A DNA stretch of 45,185 nucleotides from Reyranella soli (GTDB taxonomy: Bacteria; Pseudomonadota; Alphaproteobacteria; Reyranellales; Reyranellaceae): the NCBI RefSeq assembly GCF_007992495.1, contig NZ_BKAJ01000115.1, forward strand, positions 1 to 45,185, in the 5' to 3' direction. A model generated the notes under the pieces. It searched no databases, was not told the origin of the DNA, and was given only the letters and a program-made list of their open reading frames with translations. Shown piece after piece: positions 33,811 through 40,855 of the stretch. Position numbers and translations under genes: made by a program. Positions within the stretch are counted from its first letter, which is position 1; the number at the start of each line of letters is the position of its first letter.

Positions 33811-34881
33811 TCAGCCGGACTGCCCTTCGTATGCCAGCCTGATGTTGAGCGCCGCAGCCGCTTGGTCGGCTGTCACGGCTGCATAGCATTTCAGCACTTG
33901 GTCGATCGTGTCGAGTTCGTGGCCGGTGATCGCCCGGATCAGTTCTCGCGGCACCCCGGCGTCATGGTTCAGCGTGATGCATGTGTGGCGCATCGTCCGC
34001 ATGGTGAGCTTCTTCGTCGGCAGGCGCAGTGGATCCTCGGGATCGGCGCCAACATAGTACCGGGTCTCGAAGTACGGATGCTGCTTGGTCAGCCGATCGC
34101 GCAGTTCATTGAACACGTCGCGGAATGCATCGGCATCCTTCCAGGGTCGGCCAGCGCCATCGTGGAAGAACGTCCGCGCAGTGACGCCATCGTCCCGCCG
34201 CCGGGCCCGTGCTGCCTCGACGCGCATCACCAGCGCTGGCACCGTCCGCCATGGTAGAACGAGCGGGTTGTTAGTCTTCTCTTGGCGGAAGGCAAGTAGG
34301 TCGCGATCGAAGACGTCTGCTGGCCACGACAGCCAATCCTGCTTTCGCACGCCCAGCCAGCCCATCATGACAACGGCGTCGCCGATCGATTTGTGACCAG
34401 CATTGTCGGCCAATGTCACGAAGGCGTCGATCGCCGCGCGAGGCCAGAGGATCAGGTTGGGCTTCGGCAGGCCAAGGTCGAGCTCGGCCGCAGGATTCTC
34501 TTTCGGTGGCACGAAGCCGGGATGGTCGACCCTGTCGTAGCAGAGCCTGACGCGGCCAAAGAAAGCGCGGATCGTCCGGTACATCGAATGCGCGCCGGCC
34601 CAGCCGTTGGCCTCGCCGTGCTCGCGCAGCCAGGACCGTAGTGTTCCGGGCGCCAGCTTGCGCCAATAGGTGTCACCGAACTTCTCCACGAACTTGTCGA
34701 GATAGACCCGGTACTCGAGCTGCGTCTTATCCGACAGCGAGGTGTAGACGTCGTGATCCTTATAGTCGGCCACCATGGCGCCGATTTGGCCGGGGCGGTA
34801 TGTTTCGGGCGCTCTCTGACGTTTCTGGTCCACGAGCAGTTTTCCCGGCCTGGACAGGTGTCTGCGTGACCGGTCTGCCAA
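33811..34881 (-). CDS. int: Tyrosine-recombinase integrase (catalytic part), 356 aa
   Basis: A site-specific recombinase of phage/island type. A SAM-like core-binding domain spans about 27-125 (KTQLEYRVYLDKFVEKFGD), and the catalytic domain about 145-345. Catalytic residues seen are Arg179 (GVRKQDW), Lys202, Arg298 (TMRHT), His321 (TGH) and the nucleophile Tyr333 (KCY); the His of the usual HxxR is Arg here. It starts at a TTG (34881). The N-terminal domain normal for this integrase type is encoded in another frame upstream (34760-35125), with which this frame overlaps by 122 nt. It points at tRNA-Arg 126 bp away, which is presumably its attB. Confidence 0.88.
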   Translation of the reverse strand: MADRSRRHLSRPGKLLVDQKRQRAPETYRPGQIGAMVADYKDHDVYTSLSDKTQLEYRVYLDKFVEKFGDTYWRKLAPGTLRSWLREHGEANGWAGAHSMYRTIRAFFGRVRLCYDRVDHPGFVPPKENPAAELDLGLPKPNLILWPRAAIDAFVTLADNAGHKSIGDAVVMMGWLGVRKQDWLSWPADVFDRDLLAFRQEKTNNPLVLPWRTVPALVMRVEAARARRRDDGVTARTFFHDGAGRPWKDADAFRDVFNELRDRLTKQHPYFETRYYVGADPEDPLRLPTKKLTMRTMRHTCITLNHDAGVPRELIRAITGHELDTIDQVLKCYAAVTADQAAAALNIRLAYEGQSG

Positions 34882-35125
34882 GCTTGTCGATCAAGTGCGG
34901 TCCCATCCCAGCTTCGCCCCGTCGCCATGCCGTGTAGATGGCTGCCACGGCTCGGCACGCACTGGCCGCAACGATCGGATCGCGGATCGGCTTGCCCCGG
35001 CCGTCGTGCAGGCGCACCGTCGCCCAACCCTCCTGTCGGTCCTCGTGGCGCGGCGCGAAGCAGTGCCGGAGCGTGCCGTCCTTGTTGGTGTATGTCACCA
35101 GATAGGGTGCGTCGATCTTGCCCAT
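34760..35125 (-). CDS. Integrase N-terminal domain in a separate frame, 121 aa
   Basis: ATG at 35125 follows AAGGG. The product (YLVTYTNKDGTLRHCF, then GWATVRLHDGRGKPIRDP and AAIYTAWRRGEAGMGPH) looks like the N-terminal domain that precedes the core-binding domain in many alphaproteobacterial integrases, where the same order is found in one protein. Homology-like sequence stops around GRPVTQ (near 34865), and the integrase frame takes over one base away. Either one gene has been split by a single-base change, or a programmed frameshift or two coupled proteins are used. The remaining C-terminal 40 residues read as low-complexity shadow sequence. Confidence 0.55.
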   Translation of the reverse strand: MGKIDAPYLVTYTNKDGTLRHCFAPRHEDRQEGWATVRLHDGRGKPIRDPIVAASACRAVAAIYTAWRRGEAGMGPHLIDKLGRPVTQTPVQAGKTARGPETSESARNIPPRPNRRHGGRL

Positions 35126-35175
35126 CGTGCCCTTTTCTCCTGGTTGAGGAGCCTGCACGATTTGCAAGCACGTGG

Positions 35176-35511
35176 TCAATGCGACCGCATCACTACAGGA
35201 GCATAGCCGTTGCTGCGCTGGCGGCGCGTCGGCCGAGGACGTGGATCAGTTTGTTGCTCGCTTGCTTTGCGCAGTGGCCGTGGCATGGCGCCAGTGGGAT
35301 TGCTACCAGCGGTCGCTAGCCAATCGGCCACCGCCTTGGCAGACCAGAGGCCACGTTCAAAAGGATGCGGGAACCCCTGCGCGTAGAGGCGCTTGCGGAC
35401 ACGGTCGCGGCCGAACCAACCAGCGGGCTTGCGGAAAGCCGACTCGATGTCGGCCGCCGTGAGAGGCCGCAACGGATCGGCTTCTGGATCGATGTAAGCA
35501 GATGCAGCCAC
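35176..35511 (-). CDS. Excisionase-like winged-helix protein, 111 aa
   Basis: A small basic protein with an AlpA/Xis-like pattern: LTAADIESAF, then WFGRDRVRKRLYAQGFPHPFERGLWSAKAVADWL split here as GRDRVRKRLYAQGFP and LWSAKAVADWL, which fits the helix-wing-helix of recombination directionality factors. The C-terminal tail is Arg/Pro-rich. It lies upstream of the integrase reading frames on the same strand with a 50-bp gap. GTG at 35511 with GGGGA before it is preferred over an upstream GTG at 35553. Confidence 0.55.
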   Translation of the reverse strand: MAASAYIDPEADPLRPLTAADIESAFRKPAGWFGRDRVRKRLYAQGFPHPFERGLWSAKAVADWLATAGSNPTGAMPRPLRKASEQQTDPRPRPTRRQRSNGYAPVVMRSH

Positions 35512-35743
35512 GGTTTCCCCAATCGACCAATGGCGACTACCCGCGCAGCACACTTAAGAATTACGGGATCGGTCGCTCATACTCGTTCGCCTCACGACTT
35601 GCGCTCGGAGGAAACGTACGGGAAGGGGAAATCGACGAACGCGGTAGAGACGGATACCGCGGGATAGAATTCGGTCAGATCACGCGTCACACGGGTTCCA
35701 AGGAAACGGTCATTACCGGGCTAATGCCACCGCGCCGCAGAAA

Positions 35744-35788
35744 TTGCTAAGGTCGGGGTCGAGGGTTCGAATCCCTTCGCCCGCTCCA
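35744..35788 (+). other. tRNA-Gly(GCC) 3' half, att-like remnant
   Basis: From the anticodon loop onward (TTGCTAA, one change from TTGCCAA) the sequence matches a tRNA-Gly: AAGGTCGGGGTCG, T-arm GAGGGTTCGAATCCCTTC and acceptor strand CGCCCGCTCCA. The 5' half (GCGGGCG, D-arm) is missing, so it cannot fold into a tRNA. Such 3' halves are the classic second att copy left by elements that integrate in tRNA genes. Confidence 0.8.
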
Positions 35789-36163
35789 ACTTTCTTCAGA
35801 CAAATCAGCGAGTCAGAACGGTCCTTCGGGGTCGTTTTCTGCTTCCCCGCCTCTGATGCGAAGGCCGGGGAAGCAGGGGGGAAGCAGATTGAGGCGCAAA
35901 GCAGCGGGCTCTCGGTTGGCTTCGGCATGTGCAGCCTCGTCAGGCCACGAGCCGTCAGCACAACGCACCGCGTCGAAAGCGGGCGGGCTCCTTGGCAAAC
36001 GACGGCCTTGGACGCGTCGGTGCGCGCCCTAGGAGCTGGGCATCCCCTTCGATCACGTCCCTGGTTGGCCTATCAGTGCGCAAACTGATCCTCTGCGTTC
36101 GAAGCCTTGGCCAAACTCTGCCACCGTGGCCACTCATTGCTCAACTCGCCAATGCGTCGGCAT
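35789..36163. other. 375-bp stretch without a supported gene
   Basis: No convincing coding frame is seen on either strand; open frames here have no ribosome site and no family pattern. It contains a 10-bp perfect inverted repeat, TGCTTCCCCG (35840-35849) and CGGGGAAGCA (35866-35875), with a 16-nt loop. It is probably the decayed junction region of an island. Confidence 0.5.
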
Positions 36164-36670
36164 CTAGAGCGCCAGTACTCTCTGCGCCTCACGCGTGATC
36201 GTGCGCTCAATTCGGAACGCCCCAACCGGCAATGGCTGAAGAAGCTCGTGTTCTGGGCGCGAGAGATCCAACCAATCCATCCGCTGTCGACGTCTCAACA
36301 CAGCCATCTGCCGGTCCTGGTACGGCGCCACATCGGCGTTCGCCTCAATGGTCAAGATCGCATAGGCCTCAGGCCAACCCCCTGAAGCGGGCCGCCAGAT
36401 CCCGGCGAAGTAGAACCAGTCACCGTCCGCGAGGGAAAACCGGTAGCGTTTGCCATGACGGCTGATGAGGAATTCCGACGCAGGAACGAGACAGCGATGG
36501 CTGGGAAGCTTTCGGCCCTCGGCGCGCGCAAGCATGAACGGCAGGTTGCCCGGCTCCTTTGGACGGAGGCCCCAAGGCAGCTCAACCATCTCCACGCCTT
36601 CGTCGCCGTACCTTACGATGATGCGGCATTCGTCGGGTGGGGCGTCCGTGTCGAACGTGGTCGCCTTCAT
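36164..36670 (-). CDS. SRAP-domain (YedK/HMCES-like) protein lacking catalytic residues, 168 aa
   Basis: The fold of the SOS response-associated peptidase family is recognisable: MVELPWGLRP, RCLVPASEF, FYFAGIWRP, then ILTIEANADVAPYQDRQM. Active members start with Met-Cys, the Cys being processed to the N-terminus to crosslink abasic sites in single-stranded DNA. Here no Cys follows any plausible start, and the HDRMP-type His is Gln (YQDRQM), so the catalytic and crosslinking functions are probably lost. ATG at 36670 is taken; a start at 36730 would overlap the divergent homologue. It may be a decayed or a non-catalytic DNA-binding paralogue. Confidence 0.7.
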   Translation of the reverse strand: MKATTFDTDAPPDECRIIVRYGDEGVEMVELPWGLRPKEPGNLPFMLARAEGRKLPSHRCLVPASEFLISRHGKRYRFSLADGDWFYFAGIWRPASGGWPEAYAILTIEANADVAPYQDRQMAVLRRRQRMDWLDLSRPEHELLQPLPVGAFRIERTITREAQRVLAL

Positions 36671-36722
36671 TGATGAGAACATAATAGGAACAATGGTTGA
36701 GCGCAACGGGTTGGAGACGAAA

Positions 36723-37311
36723 ATGTGCAACGACTATCGCCTTCACGTTGGCGCCGGGACGATCGCCGACGACTTCTCCAACATCAAAATCAAGATTCGC
36801 TTTCCTGAGGGCACGCCAAACATCGAGCCGCTCGACGACATCAAGATTACGGACATCGCGCCGATCGTCCGAACTGTCGAAGGCGATCGTGAAGCGGGCG
36901 AGCTTGTTCAGCGCCGGTTGAGTTGGCCTGGTCAGAACCGCCGACCGGTCTACAACTTTCGCTCGGAGAACCGTGAGTTCGCGTCCGGTCGCTGCCTGAT
37001 CATCGCCGACGGCTTCTACGAGTTTACCGATCCGAAGGACCCGAAGAAGAAGCGCAAGGACAAGTGGCTGTTCACGAAGCGGGGAGTCCTGGTTCTGCAT
37101 CGCCGGCATATGGCGGAGCACCGCCGATGTCGGCGAGGCCTTCACCATGTTGACCATGCCGCCGGGCCCTGACGTCGCGCCCTACCATGATCGACAAATC
37201 GCGATCCTCGAGCGTGCTCATTGGGCAGATTGGCTTGACCCGTCAGCAGGCGCTCAATCGTTGTTGAAGCTGCTCCCCGGCGGGACCCTAGAAGTGAAGC
37301 AGGTGGGCTGA
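36723..37311 (+). pseudogene. SRAP-domain (YedK/HMCES-like) protein, frameshifted
   Basis: Starts MCNDYRLHVG with the catalytic Cys2, GGAG upstream, and continues NFRSENREFASGRCLIIADGFYEF as in active SRAP proteins that shield abasic sites in single-stranded DNA. After KDKWLFTKR the frame breaks at a GGGG run (37081-37084). Reading one base over gives SWFCIAGIWRSTADVG, FTMLTMPPGPDVAPYHDRQI and a stop at 37311, which is the expected C-terminal half with the His. Removing one G would restore a protein of about 195 aa. Either a real inactivating mutation or a homopolymer base-calling error. Confidence 0.8.
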
Positions 37312-37491
37312 GATAGTTCGCCATTTGCTCATCGGCTTTAGCGCTCAGCGCTGTTTCGGGTGCAGCTGACCGGCCGCGTAAGTCAGTGATTTGGAAAGTG
37401 GTGTGCTGTAGGCAGCAAACTACAATTCGATTTGTGCGAGAGAGCTGAATGTTGGCGCCGGCAGCACTAAGCATTTTAGGACAGAGAAGGA

Positions 37492-37722
37492 GTGCAGAAA
37501 GGCCGCATCCGGGCCTCAGCCCAAGGGACAAGCGACTCTCTAGGCCTTCGGGGGATCGTTGCCAAAGCCAAAGATGCCCTTGCCTCCGGCTTCCGGACGA
37601 AGGGCAGCTTCCGAGAGGTGCTCCCAGCTAGTTCAAAGCCAGGCGAACCCTACATTGAAGAAACCCTGTTCGGTACTACCTATTTGGTGGGCGGCAATCA
37701 GGCCGCTACAGGCGAGGCATGA
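37492..37722 (+). CDS. Small hypothetical protein, 76 aa, coupled to the GhoS-like gene
   Basis: No family recognised. The product is basic in its first half (GIVAKAKDALASGFRTKG) and acidic/hydrophobic towards the end (PYIEETLFGTTYLVGG). There is no membrane helix, so it is not a GhoT-type toxin. Its stop overlaps the ATG of the next gene (ATGA at 37719-37722), which supports it as a real coupled gene. The start is the weak point: the GTG at 37492 has AAGGA directly against it, too close for a normal site. Confidence 0.45.
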   Translation: MQKGRIRASAQGTSDSLGLRGIVAKAKDALASGFRTKGSFREVLPASSKPGEPYIEETLFGTTYLVGGNQAATGEA

Positions 37723-38048
37723 GAGCGGTAATGGCTAGATTCATGACGAGGGTAGAGCTGCACTACGCGCCCCATGATGGGGCTGACTACGAAAAGCTTC
37801 ACGAACAAATGGAAAGTCGAGGCTTTCAGCGGACAATTTCATCGTCTGACGCGACCTACCATTTGCCCCCTGCCGAATACTACATAGAAGGCGACTATTC
37901 TCGCGACGGGGTGCTCCAGGCGGCAAAAGAAAGCGCGCAGGCAATCGGTTACACGGTGTGGTCACCGACAACGACAGCGCGGAAGACCTTCGCAGCAGTC
38001 ACTTCGGACGCGCCAACGTCGACGTGGGCCGGGCTGGAAAAGGTCTAG
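37719..38048 (+). CDS. GhoS/DUF2622-like small protein, 109 aa
   Basis: The pattern VELHYAPHDGADYEKLHEQM, then RGFQRTISSSDATYHLPPAEYYIEGD matches, by eye, the DUF2622 group related to GhoS, a Cas2-like ferredoxin-fold RNase that is the antitoxin of type V toxin-antitoxin systems. The remaining part has an alpha helix (VLQAAKESAQAIG) and a loose C-terminus. The start overlaps the 76-aa gene. Two alternative in-frame ATGs follow closely (37731 and 37743). A role as antitoxin or RNase is a hypothesis from family resemblance. Confidence 0.6.
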   Translation: MRAVMARFMTRVELHYAPHDGADYEKLHEQMESRGFQRTISSSDATYHLPPAEYYIEGDYSRDGVLQAAKESAQAIGYTVWSPTTTARKTFAAVTSDAPTSTWAGLEKV

Positions 38049-38055
38049 CATTCGA

Positions 38056-38814
38056 TTGGGAAAGCCCAACACGAACAAAGGCGGGGTAATGTGGGCTGAC
38101 GATCCTGAACAAGGAAAATCCTGGGTTGGCCCCTGGTCGGGGCTGGTCCACTGCGACCGCTGTCACACGCTTATCCCGGGAGCGAAGTGCCCGAAGTGCG
38201 GACGCGACTACGCGGACGGTGCGGAAATGGTCGTCCGTGTTATCAACGGCGAGGAGCGCCGGTATCCACGGATTGTGTTGCCGGGCGCGCTCAGTTGGAC
38301 GACGCATTCACTGCTCGCCCTCATGAAGCGCGAGTGGGATCGGCCTGTTCTGGAATTGGATCAGGGGCTTGCTGCCGGAACGCGGCCATCTCAGCGGATG
38401 CTCATCGTTATCCTGTTCTGGACACTGTTCGAGCATCACATGGACCGATTCTTCGATGCGGCGCTCGGCGCTCTGCCGCCGTTGATCCGGGCCGATCTTT
38501 TGCGCCGATACGCGACGATCGGCAGTCGCATGGACCGGCTATATAAATTGACGTTCGACACCACGCTCGAGAAAGACTTGGCCGACCTCGGGCACGGGCT
38601 GGTCTACGGTCACCTCCTCAAGGTTCAGGCGAAGAGAAACGAGTTTGTTCACGGCAATTCGGAAGCCATTGACGATGCGCTCGTCTGCGAGACCGTCGAG
38701 CGTCTTCCCGAAGTCCAAGCGGCTTGGGTCGCCCTCTTCAACCTCCGCTGCACCGGCAATCCCAGCGTGCCGCGTGTTTGGGAGAGCGATCTGAAGCGCT
38801 TTAAGACGACCTAG
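38056..38814 (+). CDS. Zinc-ribbon protein with HEPN-like RNase motif, 252 aa
   Basis: A zinc ribbon near the N-terminus (Cys33, Cys36, Cys45, Cys48; CDRC and CPKC) is followed by an all-helical region of about 130 residues ending in KRNEFVHGN. Arg194-Asn195 and His199 form the Rx4H motif with a polar residue after Arg, the catalytic signature of HEPN ribonucleases of defence and toxin systems. A conserved acidic helix (ILFWTLFEHHMDRFFD) precedes it, as is usual for HEPN domains. The start may be TTG 38056 or ATG 38089, the latter preceded by AAAGGCGGGG. Convergent with the ubiquitin-like operon, its stop is 7 bp from the stop of the 69-aa gene. Confidence 0.7.
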   Translation: MGKPNTNKGGVMWADDPEQGKSWVGPWSGLVHCDRCHTLIPGAKCPKCGRDYADGAEMVVRVINGEERRYPRIVLPGALSWTTHSLLALMKREWDRPVLELDQGLAAGTRPSQRMLIVILFWTLFEHHMDRFFDAALGALPPLIRADLLRRYATIGSRMDRLYKLTFDTTLEKDLADLGHGLVYGHLLKVQAKRNEFVHGNSEAIDDALVCETVERLPEVQAAWVALFNLRCTGNPSVPRVWESDLKRFKTT

Positions 38815-38821
38815 AAAAGCG

Positions 38822-39031
38822 TCAGTCTTTCTTCCGGTACTGATCGAGGGTGTTGACGCCTGCGTCCTTGAGCACCGTCTTGAGCTTCGTATCCGAGCGA
38901 TAGCCAGGCGCGAAGCTATCGCCGTACTCGTCACGCAACGTACGCACGAGCGTGTCGTTGCGCTTCTGCCTGATCTGGCCGTCGCCATCGCGCATGCGGC
39001 CGTCGAGGCCTTTGGGGTAGTGCTTTGCCAC
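38822..39031 (-). CDS. 69-aa basic protein at the end of the ubiquitin-like operon
   Basis: A small, highly charged protein (MAKHYPKGLDGRMRDGDGQI, then RNDTLVRTLRDEYGD and YRSDTKLKTVLKDAG) with several Lys. The ending LKTVLKDAGVNTLDQYRKKD has helix-forming potential. No family is known to me. GTG at 39031 has AAGGAG about 10 nt upstream, and the gene lies 28 bp after the DUF6527-type gene on the same strand, so it is probably the last member of the Ubl operon. It could be a substrate, regulator or adaptor. Confidence 0.6.
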   Translation of the reverse strand: MAKHYPKGLDGRMRDGDGQIRQKRNDTLVRTLRDEYGDSFAPGYRSDTKLKTVLKDAGVNTLDQYRKKD

Positions 39032-39059
39032 AACAATTCTCCTTCGCGACGGACGCCTG

Positions 39060-39455
39060 TTAAGCCCTGCCGGTATCGGGCGCCCACTCGATCCGGCCAT
39101 GACGCAAGAAGAAGTGCGAGCGACACCCGATCTTGCGCCATACGGATGGCTCAAGAGATGGGTGGCCTTTCGCATCGACCGAATAGCGCCAGCAGGGGCG
39201 CTCGTCGGTCAGCAAGTTCATCTCGAGGGTTTGGCCACAGCCGCAGGGACAAATCATCGAGGCGACCCACGGCTGGCGGTCTTCGGTAAGGATGTACAGG
39301 GTGCGTAGACGCAGCCGGTCGGGCATCGCGCCTTCCACCAACGAAAGGCGATAGAGCCGAGGCCGGACGGCGTCGCGCCAGTCGCCAACGCGGCGAGCCA
39401 GGCCGTGGGCGGCATCACGGCACCAGCGCCATGCCTTTCGGACAGCGCCGATCAT
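39060..39455 (-). CDS. DUF6527-type zinc-binding protein, 131 aa
   Basis: After a basic helical N-terminus (1-45) comes the domain LRTLYILTEDRQPWVASMIC, then CPCGCGQTLEMNL, RPCWRY, HPSLEPSVWRKIGCRSHFFLR. Cysteines 69, 71, 73, 88 and 111 plus His114 would bind zinc. This arrangement matches DUF6527 proteins, which are found in bacterial ubiquitin-like conjugation operons. The ATG overlaps the stop of the JAB-E1 gene (ATGA), and a 69-aa gene follows. A longer frame to 39527 would run inside the E1 gene and is not needed. Its biochemical job is unknown; a ligase-like or substrate-recognition part is speculation. Confidence 0.8.
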   Translation of the reverse strand: MIGAVRKAWRWCRDAAHGLARRVGDWRDAVRPRLYRLSLVEGAMPDRLRLRTLYILTEDRQPWVASMICPCGCGQTLEMNLLTDERPCWRYSVDAKGHPSLEPSVWRKIGCRSHFFLRHGRIEWAPDTGRA

Positions 39456-40855
39456 TCGCCGCACTCCGGCAAACCGAGAAGCGGGCGGCGATCGCCGTAG
39501 CCGAGGTGGCGTCCCATGACCTTGCACCGTTCCATTTCCTCGTCGGCCGTGAGGCGGAGCTCGGCCAGGCTGAACTCGATCGATCCTACGTCCTTGTTCG
39601 GGATGTGCCGGTAAGGATGAAGGCGCGCCAGGAAATCATTCACGGCGAGCGATGACGCAAACATATTGACGCTCACGACGGCTGGCCGGCGCACCTGCAT
39701 GCCCTTGATGTACTTGTCTTCGACCTGTTGCCGCGCCGCAGCCGGATCATTCTGGTGCAGGCCTTCAGCCGCCACGTCCTGCAAGGTGAACTGGTCCCGC
39801 GTGAGCAGGCTTGAGCGGCCCGGCACGAGGTAGTGCACGGTGCCGAGAATATTCTTGATCCTGCCGCGGTCCGGGCCCTCCTGCTGCGCGTCGAGCAGGA
39901 TGCCGGTGTCGAAATAGGCGAGCAGGTAGTGGCTTGCGAGAAGGTTGGTAATGAAGCGGCCGGTGATCGAGTCGACGCAGCCGAAGACGATGTCGCACTG
40001 AGACACGGCGCGGATGGCTTCGGGCGTCTGGATGGCCTTGGGGATCGGTTCCACGACGGTGCCGAGCCCCTTGCGCTCGATGTCAGCCGCGGCGGCCTCT
40101 ACCTTCAGGCGTTCGTTGTCGGCATCGTCCTTCGTGGCGTAGGTGATGCGGTTCAGGTTGCGCTCTTCGATGCCCTGGTCGTCGGCGATGACGAGGTGGC
40201 CGGCACCGAGGCGCATGAGCTGCTCGATGGTAGGGCTGCCTGTTCCGGAACCGCCGATGACGGCGATGCGGAGCCGCCGCATCTGGCGCGTGGTGCCTTC
40301 GCCAAAGGCCTGATCCTGTGCTTCACCGAACGAAAGCGGCGCTTCTTCAGGCTCGGAATCCTCTGCCCACCAAAAGCGTAACGTCGGGCCAACGACATTG
40401 ATGAGCGAAAGCGCCGGCATTTCGTCACCGCGCCACAGATAGCGTCCGAACATGCGTCCGTCGGGCAGCATGACGGCGCTGCCATGCGGCACCTTGGCCT
40501 CGACCCAGGAGCGGATGGTGGGCAGCAATTCGGCGTCGCTGGTGTCGTCGATCGACGAGAAGCGCTGATAGCCCTGCGGATGGCTGTGAACCTTGACGAG
40601 ACTGAGGCCTTCGAAGTCGGCCTGCTCGATGAGGGGCACGATGTCGTCGGCGTTCCACCAGACGCCGTTCGCCTCCCGTCGGCACCGATCATGGGGCACG
40701 GGGAAAATCTGACGCGCGACGAGCCGATGCCGGTCGCCGCCCGCGGACCGTCCGCAGGCGACGAAAGCGACGGCTTCGAGCCCGTCGCCCGGAAAAAGAT
40801 GGGCGTAGAGAGCGGCGTGATGATCTTCGGTGAGGGTCAGGGAGACGTTGTCCAT
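39452..40855 (-). CDS. JAB deubiquitinase-like/ThiF E1-like fusion protein, 467 aa
   Basis: Residues about 5-135 are a JAB/JAMM metallopeptidase: Glu27, then His90-Ser-His92 followed by Ser100 and Asp103 (HxHx7SxxD), a complete zinc site that would process or remove a ubiquitin-like protein. Residues about 190-420 are a ThiF/E1 adenylating domain: glycine loop GGSGTGSP (201-208), acidic VIADDQGIEERNLNR (Arg236), and GCVDSITGR. Where E1 proteins carry the catalytic Cys in a PGxPC-like loop, this one has VPGRSSLL with Ser348/Ser349. The C-terminus holds two Cys (444, 465). The ATG lies in a TAATG overlap with the Ubl-E2 stop, and the stop overlaps the next ATG, so expression is tightly linked. 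Confidence 0.9.
   Translation of the reverse strand: MDNVSLTLTEDHHAALYAHLFPGDGLEAVAFVACGRSAGGDRHRLVARQIFPVPHDRCRREANGVWWNADDIVPLIEQADFEGLSLVKVHSHPQGYQRFSSIDDTSDAELLPTIRSWVEAKVPHGSAVMLPDGRMFGRYLWRGDEMPALSLINVVGPTLRFWWAEDSEPEEAPLSFGEAQDQAFGEGTTRQMRRLRIAVIGGSGTGSPTIEQLMRLGAGHLVIADDQGIEERNLNRITYATKDDADNERLKVEAAAADIERKGLGTVVEPIPKAIQTPEAIRAVSQCDIVFGCVDSITGRFITNLLASHYLLAYFDTGILLDAQQEGPDRGRIKNILGTVHYLVPGRSSLLTRDQFTLQDVAAEGLHQNDPAAARQQVEDKYIKGMQVRRPAVVSVNMFASSLAVNDFLARLHPYRHIPNKDVGSIEFSLAELRLTADEEMERCKVMGRHLGYGDRRPLLGLPECGE

Noticed and set aside
33660..35788. tRNA-Arg 3' end and the tRNA-Gly fragment as a matching att pair
   Set aside because: They share only the GTTCGAATC and CTTCG T-arm core common to many tRNAs; acceptor strands differ.
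35713..35961. Minus-strand open frame containing GAGEGIRTLDPDLSNF
   Set aside because: This peptide is the reverse translation of the tRNA-Gly 3' half, a well-known spurious protein signature.
35955..36137. Minus-strand 60-aa frame in the gene-poor stretch
   Set aside because: No ribosome site, no family pattern and Arg/Pro-rich random composition.
37492..38048. Classical GhoT/GhoS type V pair
   Set aside because: The partner has no transmembrane helix and the gene order and size differ from ghoTS.
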